64,000 nucleotides of DNA, taken from assembly GCF_008329525.1 (NCBI RefSeq), contig NZ_NPKQ01000003.1, positions 488,289 through 552,288 on the forward strand. The letters run 5' to 3'. The first letter of the stretch is position 1, and each line of letters opens with the position of its first letter. Origin of the DNA: Tardiphaga sp. P9-11 (lineage in GTDB: Bacteria; Pseudomonadota; Alphaproteobacteria; Rhizobiales; Xanthobacteraceae). The position numbers were made by a program, and so were the translations under genes. The notes beneath the pieces were generated by a model that was given only the letters and a program-made list of their open reading frames with translations, ran no database searches and was not told the DNA's origin. Positions 53,588 through 62,573 of the stretch are shown here, one piece after another.

Positions 53588-54811
53588 ATGGACTCATTTC
53601 TGAGACCGCTTGCGGCTGCGAGTATGATTGTTGCTGGCGCCCTTGCTTCCACTGCTCCGGCATCTGCCCAGCAAGCACCGATCAAGATCGGAATTCCGAC
53701 TTCAGTCCAGCTGCAGGTCGGCCGCGACACCCAGAACGCCGCCAAGCTGGCGATCGAAGAGATCAATGCCAAGGGCGGGTTGCTCGGCCGCAAGCTCGAA
53801 ATGGTTGTCGCCGACGAGACAGAGAATCCCGAACAGGGCATCGCTGCGATCAAGAAGCTCACGGCAGACGACAAAGTAAATGTGCTGATCGGCGGTTATA
53901 CGTCAGGCGTGACGCTGGCCCAGCTGCCCCACATCTCCAACGCCAAGACGATCTATATCGGCGTCGGTGCTGCATCGCCGGCGATCACCGCCAAGGTGAA
54001 GTCCGACTACGATAATTACAAATACATCTTCCGCGCCTTCCCGATCAACGCCGCCCACCAGGCCCGCGCGCTGGTCGACTTCATCAACGGCAAGCTGAAG
54101 GGCGAAATGGGCCTGAAGAAGATCGCCATTGTCGGCGAGAACGCCAAATGGGTGCAGGATCTCGTTCCGATCCTGAAAAAGGGCGCAACCGACGGCGGCA
54201 CCGACGTGACGCTGGCGGAATTCTTCGACACCTCGACCTCAGACTTCTCGCCGCTGTTCGCCAAAGTGAAGAATTCAGGTGCGCAGTATCTGATCGTCGT
54301 GCTTTCGCATGCCTCTTCGGACATCTTCGTCAAGCAGTGGCATGACGCGCAGGTGCCGATCCCGATCGGCGGCATCGACGTGAAGAGCCAGGACGCCGAC
54401 TTCTTCACCCGCGTCAGCGGCAAGGCAAATGCCGAAACCGTCGGCATGTTCGCGATCCGCGCGCCGCTTACACCAAAGACCATTCCGTTCTGGGATGAAT
54501 TCGTGAAGCGCTTCGGCACAGCGCCTGTCTATACAGGTATCGGCGCATATGACTCCGTCTACGTCTATGCAGACGCCGTCAAGCGCGCCAACTCCGTCGA
54601 ACCCGATGCGGTCATTAAGGAGCTCGAAAAGACCGACCATGTCGGTATCGCGGGCAAACTTGTCTTCGACGAACTGCATGACGTGAAGACCGGGCCCGGC
54701 CTGCAGAACCTGCTGTTTGTGCAGTGGCAGAAGGATGGTGCACGTGTCGTGGTGTGGCCGAAGGAAGCCGCCACCGGCCCGATGATCGCTCCGCCCTGGA
54801 TGAGCAACTGA
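53588..54811 (+). CDS. Branched-chain-amino-acid-type ABC transporter binding protein
   Basis: A 407-residue periplasmic protein (type I fold, LivJ/LivK family). Signal peptide RPLAAASMIVAGALASTAPASA, cut before QQAPIKIGIP. Family pattern: LAIEEINAKGGLLGRKLEMVV, NPEQGIAAIKKL, KVNVLIGGYTSG, and a C-terminal VYVYADAVKRA. Ligands in this family range from leucine to aromatic acids and urea. ATG at 53588 follows AGGGAGAG. First gene of a five-gene operon; two hairpins separate it from the permeases. Confidence 0.93.
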   Translation: MDSFLRPLAAASMIVAGALASTAPASAQQAPIKIGIPTSVQLQVGRDTQNAAKLAIEEINAKGGLLGRKLEMVVADETENPEQGIAAIKKLTADDKVNVLIGGYTSGVTLAQLPHISNAKTIYIGVGAASPAITAKVKSDYDNYKYIFRAFPINAAHQARALVDFINGKLKGEMGLKKIAIVGENAKWVQDLVPILKKGATDGGTDVTLAEFFDTSTSDFSPLFAKVKNSGAQYLIVVLSHASSDIFVKQWHDAQVPIPIGGIDVKSQDADFFTRVSGKANAETVGMFAIRAPLTPKTIPFWDEFVKRFGTAPVYTGIGAYDSVYVYADAVKRANSVEPDAVIKELEKTDHVGIAGKLVFDELHDVKTGPGLQNLLFVQWQKDGARVVVWPKEAATGPMIAPPWMSN

Positions 54812-54850
54812 CCTGTTGATCGCGATTTTATGATCGCAGCGTAACCGCAC

Positions 54851-54911
54851 GGCCGGCGATCCTTTCGCCGGCCGGAAAAAGGAAGGCGCGAACCTTCAGG
54901 CGTTCGCCTTC
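54851..54911 (+). terminator. Tandem hairpins between binding protein and LivH-type gene
   Basis: First hairpin ggccggcga (54851-54859) / tcgccggcc (54865-54873), second gaaggcg (54882-54888) / cgccttc (54905-54911) with extra pairing inside, followed by TTCT. As in the dpp-like operon, this probably reduces downstream transcription while stabilising the binding-protein mRNA. Confidence 0.65.
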
Positions 54912-54940
54912 TTCTGTCCGGTCCTCAACAGCGGGTTCTC

Positions 54941-55795
54941 ATGCTTCAGATTCTAATCTACGGCGCGGTCTCCAGCGCCATCTATGCGATGCTCGCCGTT
55001 GGTTTCACCCTGATCTTCGGCGTCGCTCGCATCCTCAATCTCGCCCATGGCTCGTTCTACGCACTCGGCGCCTACGCGGCCTATGTCCTCACCTCGCTGC
55101 TTGGCGTTCCGTTGTTCATCGCCGCTCCACTGGCGGTGCTGATCGTTGCCGGCTTCGGCGTGATGATGGAGCGATTTCTGGTGCGCCCGCTGCGCTCCTC
55201 ACAGCTCGCCGTACTGATGATCACCCTCGCCGTCTCGCTCGCTGTCGAACAGGCGCTGTTCATCACCTTCGGATCCGAATATCGCAACGTTCCTTCTTTC
55301 GTGGCTGACAAGCTCTCGATCGGCGGCGTGGATATTTCCGGCCAACGCTTGCTGGCACTCGTTGCTGGCGTCCTCGTGCTGCTCGGCCTCTGGCTGTTCA
55401 TCCAGCGCACCCGGCTCGGCGCCGCCATCCTCGCGGTGTCGCAAGATCCGGAAGCCGCGCAGTATATGGGCATCCCGACCAACCGCATCTTTTCCATCGT
55501 GATGGCGATCTCCGCCGGCACCGCGGCGCTGGCCGGCGTACTGGTGTCGCCGTTCCTCACGGTACAGCCGACCATGGGCCTGCTGCCGATGGTGAAGGCC
55601 TTTGCCATCGTCATCGTCGGCGGGCTTGGCTCGATCCCCGGCAGCATCATCGCGTCGTTGATCCTCGGCTATTCCGAGACCATCGTCGCCTATCTGATCT
55701 CGTCGTCATGGACCGAGCTGGTGTCGCTGGTCGCCGTCGTCATCACGCTGATGATACGGCCGTCGGGACTACTCGGGCGACGGGCGGCATTCTGA
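54941..55795 (+). CDS. Branched-chain-type ABC permease, LivH family
   Basis: A 284-residue permease with eight or so membrane segments. LivH features: GFTLIFGVARILNLAHGSFYALGAY near the N-terminus and the docking loop DPEAAQYMGIPTNRIFSIVMAISAGTAALAG, then AFAIVIVGGLGSIPGSIIAS. Followed one base later by the LivM-type gene. Confidence 0.95.
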   Translation: MLQILIYGAVSSAIYAMLAVGFTLIFGVARILNLAHGSFYALGAYAAYVLTSLLGVPLFIAAPLAVLIVAGFGVMMERFLVRPLRSSQLAVLMITLAVSLAVEQALFITFGSEYRNVPSFVADKLSIGGVDISGQRLLALVAGVLVLLGLWLFIQRTRLGAAILAVSQDPEAAQYMGIPTNRIFSIVMAISAGTAALAGVLVSPFLTVQPTMGLLPMVKAFAIVIVGGLGSIPGSIIASLILGYSETIVAYLISSSWTELVSLVAVVITLMIRPSGLLGRRAAF

Positions 55796-55796
55796 C

Positions 55797-56726
55797 ATGA
55801 AACGCATCGCCCCCATCGACATCGCAGGCGGCATCCTCGTCGTCGCCTTTCTCGCTCTGCTGCCCATGTTCGCCGCCAGCAACTATCTCACCGGCGTGCT
55901 CACCGTCTGCGTGATCTACGGCATCTGGGCCTCAAGCTGGGACTTCATGTCCGGCCTCACGGGGCGCGAGAACTTCGGCCACTCGCTGTTCATAGGCGCC
56001 GGCGCCTATACTGCCGGCTTCCTGTCCTCGATCTGGTCGGCCAATCCCTGGGTCAGCCTGCCGCTCGGCGTGGTGATCGCCATCGCCTTCAGCCTGCTGG
56101 TCGGCTTCCCGACGCTGCGGCTGCGTGGACCTTACTTCGCGCTGGCGATGCTCTCCGCTTCGGCCATCCTGCAGCGGCTGTGCCTGATCTTCTGGGAATA
56201 TACCGGCGGCGAGGAAGGTATCTACGGCCTCGATCCCCTCATGAAGAATCCGCTGCATTACTACTGGTTCGTGCTGGCGATTCTCGCGGTCACCGTGATC
56301 ACACTGACCCTGCTGGCCCGGTCCCATTGGGGCCTGCTGTTACGCGCGATCCGCGGCGACGAGGCGACCTGCCAGGCCGCCGGCATCAATGTCACCTTCT
56401 ACAAGATCGTGTCGCTGATGATATCCGCGGGCTTCGCAGGCCTGGGCGGCGCGCTCTATGCGCATTACCAGTTGCAGGTCTCGCCGCCACTATTCTCTGT
56501 CGTGGTCTCCATCACGGTCATCATCATGGTCTATGTCGGCGGCATCGGCTCGATCTATGGGGCTGCCGTGGCCGCGATCCTGCTGACGCTGCTCACCGAG
56601 ATGTTGCGCGGCTTCGGCGAGTATCGCCTCTGGATCTACACGCTCACGCTGATGCTGATCCTGTTCTTCCTGCCCAATGGACTGATCGCGCCGCTCTGGC
56701 GCCGGCTGACGGAGCGCCTGCGATGA
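55797..56726 (+). CDS. Branched-chain-type ABC permease, LivM family
   Basis: A 309-residue permease. LivM features: ASSWDFMSGLTGRENFGHSLFIGAGAY, RLRGPYFALAMLSASAI, the docking loop GDEATCQAAGINVTFYKIVSLMISAGFAGLGGALYAHY, and SIYGAAVAAILLTLLTEML. ATG at 55797 follows the livH stop; its own stop overlaps the LivG-type start by four bases. Confidence 0.95.
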   Translation: MKRIAPIDIAGGILVVAFLALLPMFAASNYLTGVLTVCVIYGIWASSWDFMSGLTGRENFGHSLFIGAGAYTAGFLSSIWSANPWVSLPLGVVIAIAFSLLVGFPTLRLRGPYFALAMLSASAILQRLCLIFWEYTGGEEGIYGLDPLMKNPLHYYWFVLAILAVTVITLTLLARSHWGLLLRAIRGDEATCQAAGINVTFYKIVSLMISAGFAGLGGALYAHYQLQVSPPLFSVVVSITVIIMVYVGGIGSIYGAAVAAILLTLLTEMLRGFGEYRLWIYTLTLMLILFFLPNGLIAPLWRRLTERLR

Positions 56727-57484
56727 CTGATCCGCTGGAAGTCCACGACTTGCTCAAAGTAGATGGCGTGACCAAACGCTTCGGCGGCCTCACTGCCGTC
56801 AAGAACGCCAGCTTCACGCTCAAGAAGGGTGAATTCACCGGCATTCTCGGCCCCAACGGCGCCGGCAAGACGACCTTGTTCAACATCCTCACCGGCTTCA
56901 TGCAGCCGACATCAGGCACGATCCATTTCAACGGCGATCTCGTCCGAGAACTCGCCCCCTATAAGGTCGTCAATCGCGGCATGGCGCGCACCTTCCAGCT
57001 CACGCGGCCCTTCGTCGGCATGAACCTCCTGGAGAACGTGCTGGTCGCCTGCATGTCGCCGCGCGCCAGCGAGGACAAGAACAAGGAGGAGCGCGCCAGC
57101 TATCTGCTCGCGCAGGTCGGCCTCGGCGGGCGCGACAAGGAGCCGGTCGAGACGCTGCCTTACGGCGACCTCCGGCGGCTCGAGATCGCCCGCGCGTTGG
57201 CGACCCGACCGGACCTGTTACTGCTCGACGAACCCTTCGCGGGCCTCGGGAGCAGCGAGATCGAACAATTGGCGCAATTGATTCGCCGGCTGCACCGCGA
57301 GGAGAACCTGACCATCCTTCTGATCGAGCACAAGCTACGCGAATTCATGGCGCTGGTGTCGCGCGTGATCGCGATGAATTTCGGTGAGATCATCGCCGTC
57401 GGCCCACCGGAAGAGATCGTGAAGAACGAGAAGGTGATCGAAGCCTATATCGGCAAGACGGAGGAAGCCCATGCCTCTGCTTGA
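56723..57484 (+). CDS. Branched-chain-type ABC ATPase, LivG family
   Basis: A 253-residue ATPase. Walker A GPNGAGKTTLFNILTGF, Q-loop FQLTRPFVGMNLLENV, signature LPYGDLRRLEIARAL and Walker B LLLLDEPFAGLGSSE. The LivG insertion typical of the family is shortened. The C-terminus overlaps the LivF-type gene by 14 bases. Start ATG at 56723 inside the end of the permease gene. Confidence 0.95.
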   Translation: MTDPLEVHDLLKVDGVTKRFGGLTAVKNASFTLKKGEFTGILGPNGAGKTTLFNILTGFMQPTSGTIHFNGDLVRELAPYKVVNRGMARTFQLTRPFVGMNLLENVLVACMSPRASEDKNKEERASYLLAQVGLGGRDKEPVETLPYGDLRRLEIARALATRPDLLLLDEPFAGLGSSEIEQLAQLIRRLHREENLTILLIEHKLREFMALVSRVIAMNFGEIIAVGPPEEIVKNEKVIEAYIGKTEEAHASA

Positions 57485-58178
57485 AGTCGCCGATCTCAAG
57501 GTCAGCTATGGCAAGGCGCTGGCGATCGAATCCGTTTCCATCAGGGTCGAGAAGGGCGAGCTGATCGGCGTGCTCGGCCCCAACGGCGCCGGTAAGACCA
57601 CACTGCTGAAGGCCATCTCGCGCAGCATTGCTTCCCAGGGGACGCTGAATTTCAAGGATGCGTCGCTGCATCCGATCGAGCCTTATAACGTCGTCGCCAA
57701 GGGCATCTGCCACTGTCCCGAGGGGCGCAAGCTGTTCTCGGAACTCTCGGTGCTGAAGAACCTGCAGCTCGGCGCTTACCTCCGCAAGAATAATGCCGAC
57801 GTCGAGAAGGACCTGGAGCGCGTCTTCACGCTATTCCCGGTGCTGCGCGAACGGCAATGGCAGCAGTCGAGCACGCTGTCCGGCGGCGAACAGCAGATGG
57901 TGGCCATCGGCCGTGCGCTGATGGGCCGACCCGAGCTACTGCTTCTGGATGAGCCCTCGGTCGGCATCGCGCCGCGGCTGAAGGGGCTGATCTTCGACTC
58001 GATCCAGCAGATCCGGAGAGACGGCACTGCGATCCTGATCGTCGAACAGGACGCGACATCGACGTTGCGGATCGCGGATCGGGTCTATGTGCTGGAACAT
58101 GGGCGGACAATCCGTGAGGGAACGTCCGCAGAGATTGCTGGCGACAAGTATATCCAGCAGATTTATCTGGGCGTGTAG
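57471..58178 (+). CDS. Branched-chain-type ABC ATPase, LivF family
   Basis: A 235-residue ATPase. Walker A GPNGAGKTTLLKAIS, CHCPEGRKLFSELSVLKNL, signature LSGGEQQMVAIGRALM, Walker B LLLLDEPSVGIAP and the H-loop region replaced by QDATSTLRIADRVYVLEHG. Last gene of the operon, followed by a long hairpin. Confidence 0.95.
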   Translation: MPLLEVADLKVSYGKALAIESVSIRVEKGELIGVLGPNGAGKTTLLKAISRSIASQGTLNFKDASLHPIEPYNVVAKGICHCPEGRKLFSELSVLKNLQLGAYLRKNNADVEKDLERVFTLFPVLRERQWQQSSTLSGGEQQMVAIGRALMGRPELLLLDEPSVGIAPRLKGLIFDSIQQIRRDGTAILIVEQDATSTLRIADRVYVLEHGRTIREGTSAEIAGDKYIQQIYLGV

Positions 58179-58194
58179 CTGCCCGCCGGACAGT

Positions 58195-58231
58195 GTGAGT
58201 CACCGCTCCCCAGCGGGGAGAGGTGACTCAC
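58195..58231. terminator. Long hairpin between convergent liv operon and btaA
   Basis: Outer arms gtgagtcacc (58195-58204) and ggtgactcac (58222-58231), inner ctcccc (58206-58211) and ggggag (58215-58220), almost perfectly paired over 37 bases. It lies between the LivF-type stop and the btaA stop and can act in both directions, though without a T run. Confidence 0.75.
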
Positions 58232-58236
58232 AGCGC

Positions 58237-59445
58237 TTACGCCTTCCGCGTATACAGATGAAATCCGCCATAGATGCCCGAGCGATCTGCAGCCAGACCT
58301 TCAACACTGCGCGCCTCATCGCGCTGCCATGTCTGACGCAGCGACGCATGCTCCGGATCGTCCAGCGGCGATTCAGCTCCGGCGGTGCGGAAGATCACGC
58401 GGATGCCATCCTTGCCGGCGCGGTCGATCGCGTCCCACAGCGCACGGATTTCATCCGGCGCCATCCAGTCCTGCGAATCCAAGAGCACAACCGCATCGAT
58501 CTGGCGAGCCGGCAGGCTCTCAATGAACACGCGCAGATTGACGTGGACCGGCGTGACCAAGGCCGCACGGCTTGCTGTGTCGGCGTAACGGCTCTGTTGC
58601 AGATAGAGCGGCAGGCATTTATCGCCGGGGCCGACATAACTGCGGCTCAGCGCCTGCCAGGCGAAATAGTTGTGGGCGTTCGGATGCACGTCGATCAGAG
58701 CGAGCAGACGTTGATGCAGCACTTCGTTAAGCGGCTGGTTGCCACCCAGCAGCGTGCGCTGCTGCGGCGGGATGCCGAGGCTGAACAGCAAAGCAGGCGT
58801 CTTCGTCATCAGGCGGGCCAGCCGGGAGTGGAACAGCCAGTGCAGGCGTTCCAGCGCGCGCTTGCGCGCCGGCGACTGCGCATCTTCATGCAGCAGAGCC
58901 TTGAGATCGATCCGGGCAAGTTTCGCCAGGGTATGCGCGAAGCCGATGAACCGGCCAAGCGCGCCATGACGATAGAAGCCGTCGCTGAAGTAACCGTAGC
59001 GTGGGCGGCCCTGGATATCGCGCTCGTCCCAATAGCCACGCGCGTCGGCATCGAGCAGCGGGCGCAGCCGCTCGCGATACAGTCCGACATTGGTGTCCGA
59101 GGCGCCTTCGCCGAAGAATTTCCAGAAGTCTTGATAGTTCGGCAGTGCGCGCAAGCCGGCAAGCTTGAGCTTGAGCAGCGATAGATGCGCTTCATTCAGA
59201 TCGACCGCGTAGACGTGCTCGGGCTTCGCCGACAGATAGGACAGCGCGTTACAGCCGCCGCTGGAGATGGTGACAATCGTCGAACCAGGCGCCAGTTTCA
59301 GCGCCGCCATATCCGCCTCGGGATCTTCCCAGATCTGGGTATAGACCAGCCGACGGAACCAGAAGGCGAACAGCCTGTCCCAAATCGTCGTTTCCTCGCG
59401 ACCACGGCTATTGCGAACGGCGTCGGCGATCAGATGCGTATTCAT
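58237..59445 (-). CDS. btaA: BtaA: S-adenosylmethionine:diacylglycerol 3-amino-3-carboxypropyl transferase
   Basis: A 402-residue DUF3419 protein that makes diacylglyceryl-homoserine, the first step of the phosphorus-free betaine lipid DGTS. Features: FRRLVYTQIWEDPEADMAAL near the N-terminus, SAM-site region IVTISSGGCNALSYLS and HVYAVDLNEAHLSLLKLKLA, and DAVVLLDSQDWMAPDEIRALW in the C-terminal part. ATG at 59445 (MNTHLIAD) is preferred to the upstream frame start at 59490. It diverges from btaB; a Pho box lies in the shared region. Confidence 0.93.
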   Translation of the reverse strand: MNTHLIADAVRNSRGREETTIWDRLFAFWFRRLVYTQIWEDPEADMAALKLAPGSTIVTISSGGCNALSYLSAKPEHVYAVDLNEAHLSLLKLKLAGLRALPNYQDFWKFFGEGASDTNVGLYRERLRPLLDADARGYWDERDIQGRPRYGYFSDGFYRHGALGRFIGFAHTLAKLARIDLKALLHEDAQSPARKRALERLHWLFHSRLARLMTKTPALLFSLGIPPQQRTLLGGNQPLNEVLHQRLLALIDVHPNAHNYFAWQALSRSYVGPGDKCLPLYLQQSRYADTASRAALVTPVHVNLRVFIESLPARQIDAVVLLDSQDWMAPDEIRALWDAIDRAGKDGIRVIFRTAGAESPLDDPEHASLRQTWQRDEARSVEGLAADRSGIYGGFHLYTRKA

Positions 59446-59551
59446 CGGCTTCTTGGACCCTTCGAATCGACAATCTGAAATTTTTATCAAGCGCAGACTG
59501 CGGTTTTGCGACAGTCATTCTAAATTTCGGCCGATTCTCGCGACGAAACTA

Positions 59552-59569
59552 CTGTCACACCGCTGTCGT
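59552..59569 (+). promoter_or_regulatory. Pho box (PhoB binding site) in front of btaB
   Basis: CTGTCAC (59552-59558), ACCG, CTGTCGT (59563-59569) matches the CTGTCAT-N4-CTGTCAT direct repeat bound by PhoB, 12 of 14 positions. It lies 45 bases before the btaB start and about 105 bases from the btaA start. Betaine lipids replace phospholipids under phosphate starvation, so PhoB activation is expected. A half-site CTGTCGC occurs on the other strand near 59509-59516. Confidence 0.85.
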
Positions 59570-59614
59570 GTTGCGATGAAATGGATCGCTCATCCGGATG
59601 CGACGAGGTGCGCC

Positions 59615-60307
59615 ATGACGATTGTCTCCGAATACGAAGACGGCGGTCAGCCCGCATGGTCGAACGAAGCCACGCATCGCATGAACCGGATGTATCGCTG
59701 GCAGCGCTTCATCTATGACGCGACGCGCCGGTACTATCTTCTCGGCCGTGACCAGCTCATCGCTGAACTGGCACCCGCGCCGGGTGCGACGGTACTGGAG
59801 ATCGGCTGCGGTACCGGTCGCAACCTCGTTCAGGCCGCCCGCAAATATCCACAAGCGATATTCTACGGCATCGATATTTCGACCGAGATGCTGACCACAG
59901 CGATTGCCTCGATCGCCCGCAATGATCTCACGGATACCGTCCGCGTCGCCCATGGCGATGCGACGAATTTCAATCCGGCGCGCATTTTCGCCGTTCCGTC
60001 ATTCGATCACGTCATGATTTCCTACAGCCTCTCGATGATTCCGAGCTGGCAGGATGTGCTCGATCATGCTGTCTCCCAGCTCAAACCCGGCGGGAAACTA
60101 CACATTGTCGATTTCGGCCATCAGGAGCGGCTACCGAAGATCGCGAGCAAGCTGCTGTTGCGCTGGCTGACGCTGTTCGACGTGACGCCGCGCCGCGAGC
60201 TTCTCGACGTGCTGAAGGCGCTCGCGGAGCGTCATCACGCCAATCTCGATTTCAATCGCCCGTTCCGCGGCTACGCGCAGTCTGCGGTGTTGACGCTGCC
60301 GAAGTAA
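59615..60307 (+). CDS. btaB: BtaB: diacylglyceryl-homoserine N-methyltransferase
   Basis: A 230-residue SAM-dependent methyltransferase that adds three methyl groups to the BtaA product. N-terminal MNRMYRWQRFIYDATRRYYLLGRDQLI is typical of BtaB, followed by SAM motif I VLEIGCGTGRNLVQAA and motif II-like SFDHVMISYSLSMIPSW, and LKPGGKLHIVDFGHQ. ATG at 59615 has GAGGTG six bases ahead; ATG at 59578 is less likely as it lies against the Pho box. It ends two bases from the convergent YbhN-type gene. Confidence 0.93.
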   Translation: MTIVSEYEDGGQPAWSNEATHRMNRMYRWQRFIYDATRRYYLLGRDQLIAELAPAPGATVLEIGCGTGRNLVQAARKYPQAIFYGIDISTEMLTTAIASIARNDLTDTVRVAHGDATNFNPARIFAVPSFDHVMISYSLSMIPSWQDVLDHAVSQLKPGGKLHIVDFGHQERLPKIASKLLLRWLTLFDVTPRRELLDVLKALAERHHANLDFNRPFRGYAQSAVLTLPK

Positions 60308-60309
60308 AT

Positions 60310-61290
60310 TCAGGCGAGTTTGCGTCTGTTCACGTTCCGATAGGCTTCGACGGCGCCGAACAGCGTCAGCGACAGCACGAACGGGATCAGGTGATAGAAC
60401 AGCCGGAACAGCAGCAGCACAGCCAGTAGCTGCTCGGTATGTTCGCCGCCAAGCCCGACCAGAATTGTCGCATCAAACACGCCGATGCCGGCGGGTGCAT
60501 GGCTGGCGAACCCCAACAGCGTAGCGGCGATGAAGACGACGATCACCTGCGCGACGCCGACATCCATCGTCTCGGGGATCAGCACATACATCGCCAGCGC
60601 CGCGGCTCCGAGATCGACGAGACCGATGCCGATCTGGAAGAACACGTTGCGACCGCTCGGCACCGGCACCGACCAGTTGCGACCGCCGAGTGTCCGCATA
60701 CCGTTCCACGTCCAGCTGACATAGGCGATGATGCCCGCCAGAATGGCCACCGCGATGAACCGGTTGACCTCGGGCGAGAGCTGATCGATCCGGCTGATGG
60801 CGCCCGGCTCGTGCAAGGTGCTGAGCGCCAGCGCGGTGAGATTGCCGAGCCAGAAGGTCAGACCCGTCAGGAAGCAGATGCGGGCGACGCCGGCAGGACC
60901 GATGCCGTGCGGTGCATAGATTCGGTAGCGCACCGCCGATGACACCAGCAGCACGGCGCCGGTTCCGTGTGAAATCGGATAGCTGGTGAAATTGGCCAGC
61001 GCTGCAATCCTGAAGGGAATGTCCCCCCGTCCGATCATCTGCAGGGCCAGCCAGTCATACAGCGTCAGGCTGCCATAGGAGATCGCCACCAACACCAGCG
61101 CGAGCGCGATGCTGCCCGGCGGTACCATTTGCATGGCAGGCAGTACGTGGGCGAAATCCACGCCCTTGAGCGCCCTAGTCAGCGCCATAAACGCAATCGT
61201 AGCAATTGCTATGCTAAAGAGCGCGCCAAGCCACCTCCAGCTGAGGCGCGTACGCATCAGCTGCATGATATTTTTCAATGCGGGTGGCAC
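60310..61290 (-). CDS. YbhN/UPF0104-type membrane protein (LPG-synthase transmembrane family)
   Basis: A 326-residue inner-membrane protein with about eight membrane segments, the flippase-like fold of lysylphosphatidylglycerol synthetase without the catalytic C-terminal domain. Family motifs are YDWLALQMIGRGDIPFRIAALANFTSYPISHGTGAVLLVSSAVRYRIY, reading through several segments, and GFASHAPAGIGVFDATIL. Possible lipid transport; its position behind btaB hints at a link with betaine lipids, but that is inference. Confidence 0.85.
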   Translation of the reverse strand: MPPALKNIMQLMRTRLSWRWLGALFSIAIATIAFMALTRALKGVDFAHVLPAMQMVPPGSIALALVLVAISYGSLTLYDWLALQMIGRGDIPFRIAALANFTSYPISHGTGAVLLVSSAVRYRIYAPHGIGPAGVARICFLTGLTFWLGNLTALALSTLHEPGAISRIDQLSPEVNRFIAVAILAGIIAYVSWTWNGMRTLGGRNWSVPVPSGRNVFFQIGIGLVDLGAAALAMYVLIPETMDVGVAQVIVVFIAATLLGFASHAPAGIGVFDATILVGLGGEHTEQLLAVLLLFRLFYHLIPFVLSLTLFGAVEAYRNVNRRKLA

Positions 61291-61507
61291 ATTGTTCTAC
61301 TTTTCATTAGGTCTGAGCACGCCATGATTCGCGCATGTGTTCGCGCGTTCTGTTGCACGTCCATGTGACAGCTGCGCAAAAGCAGCGTTTTGGCGTCATC
61401 CAACAATCCGGTGATTTCCAGATTTCGCCCCGCCATGTCGCATCAAGGTCATGCGGGTTCCGTAAGCCATGCGCACTGAATGCACTGATTCATCCAAGCA
61501 GGACACC

Positions 61508-61729
61508 ATGTCGACCGAGACCGAATATCAGCTCACCGAAAACCAGTGGGACACATTGCGGATGCTTCGCCCCGCGATCCTGCCACCGGCCAAGCTGAAC
61601 CGTTACGTTCTCGATCAGCTGGTTGCGATGGGGCTGGTTGCGCTATCGGACACTGATCCGGCGCTGACACCCACGGGCCGCGCCGTGGTTCTGCGCGGCT
61701 GTCCGCGACTGTGGGATCTGGCGGCCTGA
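61508..61729 (+). CDS. Small hypothetical protein, 73 aa, winged-helix-like
   Basis: A 73-residue protein (MSTETEYQLTENQWDTLRML...), whose helix-helix-strand pattern (LNRYVLDQLVAMGLVALSD, PALTPTGRAVVLRG) resembles a small winged-helix module. No family recognised. ATG at 61508 follows GCAGGA. The 217-base upstream gap shows nothing notable. Converges on the sirtuin gene with a 16-base gap. Confidence 0.6.
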   Translation: MSTETEYQLTENQWDTLRMLRPAILPPAKLNRYVLDQLVAMGLVALSDTDPALTPTGRAVVLRGCPRLWDLAA

Positions 61730-61745
61730 ACCGAGGCTTTCGCCG

Positions 61746-62573
61746 TCAGGGCGCATCGGCCCGCTGAAGCAAAAATGCGAGCGCGTCCTCGCAGCGATCT
61801 TCGACTTTGAAGCTGAGAAACTCGTCGGCGCGCGTGCGGCCGAGATTGACCGCGGCAATCGGAATCTCCGCGCACACCGCCGCTTGCACGAAGCGAAAGC
61901 CGGAATAGACCATCAAAGACGAACCGGCGATCAGCATGGCGTCGGCCTTCTGCAGGTGACCGAGCGCGGCATCGACGAATTCACGCGGCACGTTCTCGCC
62001 GAAGAACACGACATCCGGCTTGAGGATGCCGCCGCAGATCTCGCAGGCCGGCACGACAAAGGATGCGAAATCGACGCCCTCCAGATCGGCATCGCCATCG
62101 GGCGCAACGGCCGCATCGAGATCCAGCCAACCTGTGTTCAAGCGGCCCATCTCGCGCTGGAAGTCATCGCGCTGGATCCGGCGTTCGCAGCCCATGCACC
62201 GAACGAGATCAAGTCGGCCATGGAGGTCGATGACCTTCTTGCTGCCAGCGGCCTGATGCAGACGATCGACATTCTGCGTAAGCAGCATCTCGCATTTACC
62301 GAGCTTCTCGAGGCCCACCAACGCGCGATGCGCATCGTTCGGCCGCGCCTGGCCAAATCGCCGCCAGCCAATGAGACTGCGCGCCCAATAGCGCTGGCGC
62401 GTCAATTCCTCGCCCATGAAGGCCTGAAAGGTCACGGGCTGCGTCCGCTTCCAGTTCCCATCGGTGTCGCGATAATCGGGGATGCCGGAATTGGTGCTGC
62501 AGCCCGCACCGGTCAGGACAAAAAGACGTTCATGGCGATCGACGAAATCGCGGAGGGCATTGGGTCGGGTCAT
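61746..62573 (-). CDS. NAD-dependent protein deacylase, sirtuin (SIR2) family
   Basis: A 275-residue sirtuin. NAD motifs LTGAGCSTNSGIPDYRD and LTQNVDRLHQAAG, catalytic histidine in DLHGRLD, and a structural zinc site CMGC...CEICG. GENVP and AGSSLMVYSG complete the Rossmann fold. It removes acyl groups from lysines using NAD+. ATG at 62573 (MTRPNALRDF) is chosen; the frame extends to 62705 without likeness to the family. A protein targeted for activity control in metabolism, with no operon partner here. Confidence 0.92.
   Translation of the reverse strand: MTRPNALRDFVDRHERLFVLTGAGCSTNSGIPDYRDTDGNWKRTQPVTFQAFMGEELTRQRYWARSLIGWRRFGQARPNDAHRALVGLEKLGKCEMLLTQNVDRLHQAAGSKKVIDLHGRLDLVRCMGCERRIQRDDFQREMGRLNTGWLDLDAAVAPDGDADLEGVDFASFVVPACEICGGILKPDVVFFGENVPREFVDAALGHLQKADAMLIAGSSLMVYSGFRFVQAAVCAEIPIAAVNLGRTRADEFLSFKVEDRCEDALAFLLQRADAP

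Noticed and set aside
59500..59520. Second Pho box for btaA on the minus strand
   Set aside because: Only one half-site (CTGTCGC) is good; the partner four bases further matches 3 of 7.
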